Positions 58,686 to 64,000 of a DNA stretch of 64,000 nucleotides are shown here, piece by piece; the first letter of the stretch is position 1; every line of letters starts with the position of its first letter. The DNA comes from Nissolia schottii (lineage: Eukaryota > Streptophyta > Magnoliopsida > Fabales > Fabaceae), in the NCBI GenBank assembly GCA_003254905.1, contig QANU01112002.1, positions 235,276-299,275 of the forward strand. Reading direction: 5' to 3'. Below the pieces are notes generated by a model. The model did not search any database, was not told the DNA's origin, and saw nothing but the letters and a program-made list of their open reading frames with translations. Position numbers and translations under genes: made by a program.

Positions 58686-60850
58686 GTAGATATTATTATA
58701 ATTAGTATTGTCAAGTGTCATTCTTCCTCCATGACCAATTCATTCTTTTTTTAGTAATACAATAAGTGCTTGTAATTTGTCAATATCCAGAGAATTTTTA
58801 TATCCATCAGGCTAAAAATTTATTCATACATTATATTGAATATATGTCATTAATTATATTTTAAAGAAAAAAAAGTGATTATAAAGAAAATAATTAATGA
58901 TATATATAATATGGTGTATGAATTTATTTACTCAACGAAAGAGTAACTTATTAATATCCATGCTATACGAGTTTAAAATAAAGATGTATTTGTAATTTTT
59001 ATGATAATTAATAAATTCTTTTTACTAATTACACCGTCCTTGAAATGGTCCTTTCACATGCTAAGAAAATTTCACTTAATTTTTTTTAGAAAAGAATAAT
59101 AAAAAAGAAGTTTTGTAAGAGAGATTTATAATTATTTAAATATTTATTAAATTATATAAAGGAGCTTAAATACCGTCATACAATCATATATTTATATATC
59201 AATATTTTTTTAAACTTTTTTGAAATAATAAATAAGAGAATCAAATATTTTTATTGATATGAAAATATTTAATTGAATTATTATTATTTCTACACAACAA
59301 TTAAATTCATCGAGTAATTATAAAAGCGTAACTTTATTTTATTAAAACTTTTAACACTAGATCTAGGTATCGTAAGTTGACATATTAAATGTCTAATAAA
59401 TTTTTAGAATGGCACTTATAAAAAATAAAAGTAATAACTAAACTATTAATTAATAATTTAATTAATCTCTTGTAACTATGAACTTATCTCTTGCTTCTCA
59501 CTCCCATACATGATATGCTCCAATAATAACAACAATAATAATTCTGAAAAACACTACTAGCAAATGGAAAATGGGCTTCTAGCAAGGGCTGTTTTACAGG
59601 TTCTAATTCGTTGGGTTGGAAGACGACGAATGCAAAAATGAAAATATCTCCCCCATCTACGCTTTCCCTCTTGTATAATTTCCGACCACAACTCTGCAAC
59701 ACTACCTACCACAATTTTTCTTACCTAGCATAGTTTCATTGCATCTTAACATATCATATGGTAACATCAATTCCCAAAAAACAATACAACAAACATATGC
59801 TTAGGCTATTTATTCAACCCTCCACCCAAAAAAAAATATATAATATATATATAATAGTAAAGTAGAGAAGAATAATATGGTTATAAGGACCATATAAATA
59901 AGATCAAAATACACAAAGACGAATAGCTAGCCGCCGTAGCTAGTCGCATCTCTCCCCAACACACCCCCCTCTTTCCCCCTCATCTTGTTTTGCTACCCCT
60001 TCCCCGGATGGGAGAGATCAGAAGCATCCAAAAGGCAAAAAGGCATAGAGAACCGTGTTTAGAGATTGTAACAACAATAACAAGTGGGTGAGAGAGAGAA
60101 AGAGAATCCTATAGTCACACACACATACCCACTGTCTCAATCTTGACAACGTTATGTGCTTGTAACTTTGAATTAATGTGCCCCTACAAAATTCAATGAC
60201 CAAAAATGAAACCTATTTTAGTCCAAAAAATATATTTAACTGATACTATCAAGATAAGAATCTTTAGTCCTAAAATATAAATTTGTGACATTTGAAAATT
60301 TTGAAAGATTTATGTAATAATAATAATAATAATCTTAAGGAGTAACTTCATGTTTTGCAAAGTAAAAATAGTTATTGGTACAATTTGATATCTACATTAA
60401 AATTAATGTTTAAATAATATTACTATTTATAAATGTATGAGTTTGATTCTCACTAATAATATAATTACTTTTGTGAACAATTTGTAATTATTTTTGTAGA
60501 AGTTTAAAGAAATTAGAATATATTTGTGAGTTTTACTTTAAATAAAAAAAGGTAAGGAAAAAAAATTTGGAAAATTTTAGTAAAATGAATAATGTAACAA
60601 AAATGTATGTTTTAAAACTAAAACAAGGTTTTAGTTAAAGAAAAAGAAAAAGAAAAAGAAATCACATGGACTTGTTAAACTAGAAGCTCCTATGCCCCCG
60701 GGGTTAATTATTTGAAGCACATAATCGAAATTCTTTCTACACCCTCACTCACTGAGCTGAGATGCCCTATATCATCAAAACCATACATCTATCTATATAT
60801 CTTGTGTACCCAACCAGCAAATCTCTCTTCTTATCTGCCACACCCCACAA
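58685..60850 (+). promoter_or_regulatory. upstream region of SCR
   Basis: About 2.2 kb of AT-rich sequence with no open frame of note and no transposon ends that I could define. It presumably carries the SCR promoter. A ctatatat run at about 60791 is too near the start codon to call confidently as the TATA box. Confidence 0.4.
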
Positions 60851-63841
60851 ATGGCTGCTTGTGCTTTGTTCAGCGGTGGCAGTAACAACAGTGCTGCTGA
60901 AGATGGAAATGTCAGCAACAACAATGGTAGCAGTCCTTTGACCAGTGCCTCTAACTCCAGCAACATAAGCTGCGGTGAGGATAACACTGCTACAGCGCCA
61001 CAACAGCAGCAGCAGCAGCAGCAACAACACTCCCTAGTCCTACACCACCACGGCATGATGGCTCAGCCTCATTGCGGCGAGAGGAAGATGGTCAGAAAGA
61101 GGATGGCATCTGAGATGGAAGTTCAAGCCACCACCGCCGCCAACACAAGTTGTGAGTATCCTAGGTTTGCTCGCAGAAGCAGCAACTGTACAACAACAAC
61201 GCCAGCACCAGCGCCAGCACCAGCAGCAGCATCAACAACTTTGGCTGCAGCAGGTGGTAGCTGTAACTATCATTACAATAATATTATTAATAATAACAGC
61301 ACCACTAGCAATGTTCCGAATTATCCGATTGTGACGCCCACAACCAACTACTCCACTATGCTGCTACCTTCTCCTTCTTCCACGCCCGCCAGTACCATTC
61401 ACCAACAACATTTCCATCAAGGGCCGGTTGAGAACCAAATCCAGCAGAGCACAAGCGTTCCCGCGGTGTGCGGATTCTCCGGCTTGCCACTGTTCCCTTC
61501 TCAGAACCAAAGGAGCCAGGACAGCAGCAGGAGCCGGAACAGTAGTGGCGGCAACAGTAATATTGTTGAGGTGGCTGGCTCCATGGACGACAGCAGCGGC
61601 AGCAACTCAGCCGCGGCATCTAATTGGATCGACGGAATACTGAAGGAACTCATCCACAGCTCCAACAGCGTCTCCATCCCTCAGCTCATCAACACCGTCA
61701 GGGAGATCATCTACCCTTGCAACCCAAACGTCGCCATGGTTCTCGAGTACAGGCTGCGCCTCCTCACCACCGACTCCGCCACAACGTCAGCACCCGCACC
61801 CCCACCCAAAAGAACCGGCGCTGTCACCGATCAAGCCATGGCCCCCAATTTTCATTTCCCGGATTCAACCGCCGTTGTGAATCAGCAGATCTCCAATTGG
61901 AGTCTCCCACAGCAAGACGTCAGCATCAACATCATCAGCACCGCCAGTCTTCCGGCGGCTCCAGCTGCTAATTTACCCTCCCCGCCGCCGGCGCCGCCGC
62001 AACAAGAAGTCGCTAAGTCCAGCCAGCTGGAGCAAGAGAACTTGGCATCCGCGGCGAAGAAAGAGGAGATGAAGCAACAAAGAAAGAAGGACGAGGAAGG
62101 GCTGCACCTCCTAACCCTCCTCCTCCAGTGCGCCGAGGCGGTCTCCGCGGAGAATCTAGAGGACGCGAACAAGATGCTTCTAGAAATCTCCCAGCTGTCC
62201 ACCCCGTACGGCACCTCGGCTCAGCGCGTGGCGGCTTACTTCTCGGAGGCCATATCGGCTCGGCTGGTGAGCTCCTGCCTGGGGATCTACGCCACGCTCC
62301 CTGTGTTCCCTCAAAGCCACACGCAGAAAGTGGCGTCGGCTTTCCAAGTCTTCAACGGCATCAGCCCCTTCGTGAAGTTCTCCCACTTCACCGCGAACCA
62401 AGCGATACAAGAAGCCTTCGAGAGGGAAGAGAGGGTGCACATCATAGACCTCGACATAATGCAGGGCCTCCAGTGGCCCGGCCTTTTCCACATCCTGGCT
62501 TCCAGGCCCGGCGGGCCCCCTTACGTCAGGCTCACCGGCCTTGGAAACTCCGTTGAGGCGCTCGAGGCCACCGGAAAGAGGCTTTCTGATTTCGCCAGCA
62601 AGCTCGGCCTTCCCTTTGAGTTTTTCCCCGTTGCTGAGAAAGTTGGGAACCTTGACCCCGACAGGCTTAGCGTCTGTAAAGGCGAGGCCGTTGCTGTTCA
62701 CTGGCTTCAGCATTCGCTTTACGATGTCACTGGTTCGGACACTAACACCTTGTGGCTCTTGCAGAGGTAGCTACCTTCTTCTCTTTTTCTACGTTTTGGC
62801 GCACGAGCTAGCTAGTTGTTGCGAGTTGAGTGCATGTGAAATATTACTTTTCGTGAAAGAATTCCCAAAACATCTTTTTTCCTTCTTTTTCTCCCCCACC
62901 TTCAGCCTCTAGCTAGTAGTCACTTTCTGTTTTCCTCCTTCTTTTCTAATTAGGAAAATTTGGAGAACGGTGATTGTGACTTGCGAATTACTCTTTCTTG
63001 AGATGTGCCCGTGGCTGATACTGTACTATAGAATATGCCGTTTTATTTGTTACTACCTTTGTGAACACTTTTGCTGCATTGTAATTTGCTGGGGGCTTGT
63101 GTAGTACTGTATATGCTGAGTTTTTAAAAGATGTAGCTTTCATGTATGATTGATAATAACACATAGTATATACTATAATTGATCGTTGCTAATGCCATGT
63201 ATTAGGAGATTAATAATTTTGATTCACAGAAAAAGTTTTTCACCGTAATGTTATTACATGTGAAACTTTTAGACAATGGCTAGTAAGTACATGTGAAAGT
63301 AAAATATTTTTGCTCGTGTTGGTGTTATGTACTGTTATTGATACTTGTCTGTGAATAATTTTGCATGGGACTCGTTGCATCATGCAGGCTGGCACCTAAA
63401 GTGGTGACAGTGGTGGAGCAAGACCTGAGCAACGCTGGTTCGTTCCTGGGAAGGTTCGTGGAAGCCATACACTACTACTCAGCGCTATTCGACTCCCTCG
63501 GTTCCAGTTACGGCGAGGAGAGCGAGGAGAGGCACGTGGTGGAGCAGCAGCTGCTTTCCAGGGAGATCCGGAACGTTCTGGCGGTCGGCGGGCCGTCGAG
63601 GACCGGCGAGCTCAAGTTCCACAACTGGAGGGAAAAGCTTCAGCAGTGTGGGTTCAGAGGGATATCACTGGCTGGTAATGCTGCAACACAGGCAAGTTTG
63701 CTGCTTGGGATGTTCCCATCTGAAGGGTATACCTTGGTGGAGGACAATGGGATCCTTAAACTTGGTTGGAAGGACCTTTGCTTGCTCACTGCTTCAGCTT
63801 GGAGGCCCCATTTCCACACTAACACTACTACCATTCTCTAG
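60851..63841 (+). CDS. SCR: SCARECROW, GRAS-family transcription factor, 789 aa
   Basis: Two exons, 60851-62766 and 63388-63841, joined at LLQ-R|LAPK; total 2370 nt with TAG, and the 621-bp intron interrupts the GRAS domain as in known SCR genes. The N-terminal half is low complexity: Ser/Asn-rich start, a polyglutamine run at about 51-59, and Pro/Ala repeats. The SCR-specific block [20 protein letters not shown] begins at about 259, followed by [14 protein letters not shown]. The GRAS domain runs from about 415 to the end: [20 protein letters not shown] (LHRI), VHIID at 529-533, [16 protein letters not shown] (PFYRE region), and the C-terminal SAW block [15 protein letters not shown]. In Arabidopsis, SCR works in the nucleus with SHORT-ROOT to specify root endodermis and drive the asymmetric division of the ground-tissue initial. 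The protein is longer than the 653-aa Arabidopsis SCR because of the N-terminal repeats. No disruption is seen. Confidence 0.97.
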
Positions 63842-64000
63842 GGGGGCTATCATGTGGCCTTTTATTATGTGGCGAGTAATGTCATTTGTACTACTTTTTG
63901 GGATATCTTAAAAGTTACATATTTATGTTGAGTAAATATTGACTTTTAGTCTCTAGAGGTCGCAACGCCAATCATGTTAGTTCTTAACTTACAGAAATGC
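63842..64000 (+). other. SCR 3' flank
   Basis: Probable 3' untranslated region of SCR, running to the window edge. No further gene is visible. Confidence 0.6.

Noticed and set aside
60767..61056. Minus-strand frames with long Leu or Cys runs
   Set aside because: They are antisense translations of the SCR CAG-repeat exon.
62128..62713. 110-177 codon frames on both strands
   Set aside because: They are shadows of the GC-rich GRAS-coding sequence of SCR.

Overview
The window is nuclear DNA of a dicot plant, most likely a legume. The four complete genes have plant-type GT-AG introns and plant-specific products. The surrounding DNA is AT-rich and full of LTR retrotransposon remnants, Mutator- and hAT-like miniature elements and LINE fragments. 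Two things point to legumes, both as inference: LTRs carrying repeated taatcgattac motifs, and a Mutator-type miniature element starting gggttaaata. A single undetermined base (n at 492) shows this is assembly sequence.

Layout. 1-2500: AT-rich intergenic DNA with a possible SINE. 2534-5802 (minus): seven-exon gene for a plant WD40/transducin-like protein of 475 aa; its first intron is built of about 170-bp tandem repeats. 6048-9453: a small hAT-like inverted-repeat element, then a solo LTR. 12032-16092 (plus): six-exon receptor-like cytoplasmic kinase of the RLCK VII/PBL family, closest in my memory to Arabidopsis PBL8. 18319-27351 (minus): nine-exon PECT1, the CTP:phosphoethanolamine cytidylyltransferase of the Kennedy pathway, with LINE debris in its introns. 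27400-57850: about 30 kb with no host gene I can support. It is a nest of solo LTRs (four copies of one 2.5-3.2 kb family plus others), a short copia-like solo LTR inside a larger LTR, Mutator-like elements, a gypsy-like LTR with PBS and gag remnant, and a LINE broken by an LTR. 58645-60850: upstream region of the last gene. 60851-63841 (plus): SCARECROW (SCR), a two-exon GRAS transcription factor.

The four genes are independent transcription units with no sign of clustering by pathway: a scaffold protein, a signalling kinase, a phospholipid enzyme and a root radial-patterning regulator. Exon joins were worked out by hand from GT/AG sites and codon phase; every gene closes into one frame with an intact stop.

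I found no previously undescribed biological system. The most unusual content is the architecture of the repeat-rich middle: nested insertions with target-site duplications readable by eye, a deletion that appears to have removed an LTR/LINE junction, LTRs whose internal minisatellites differ from copy to copy, and a Mutator-like element carrying unexplained coding-like sequence.
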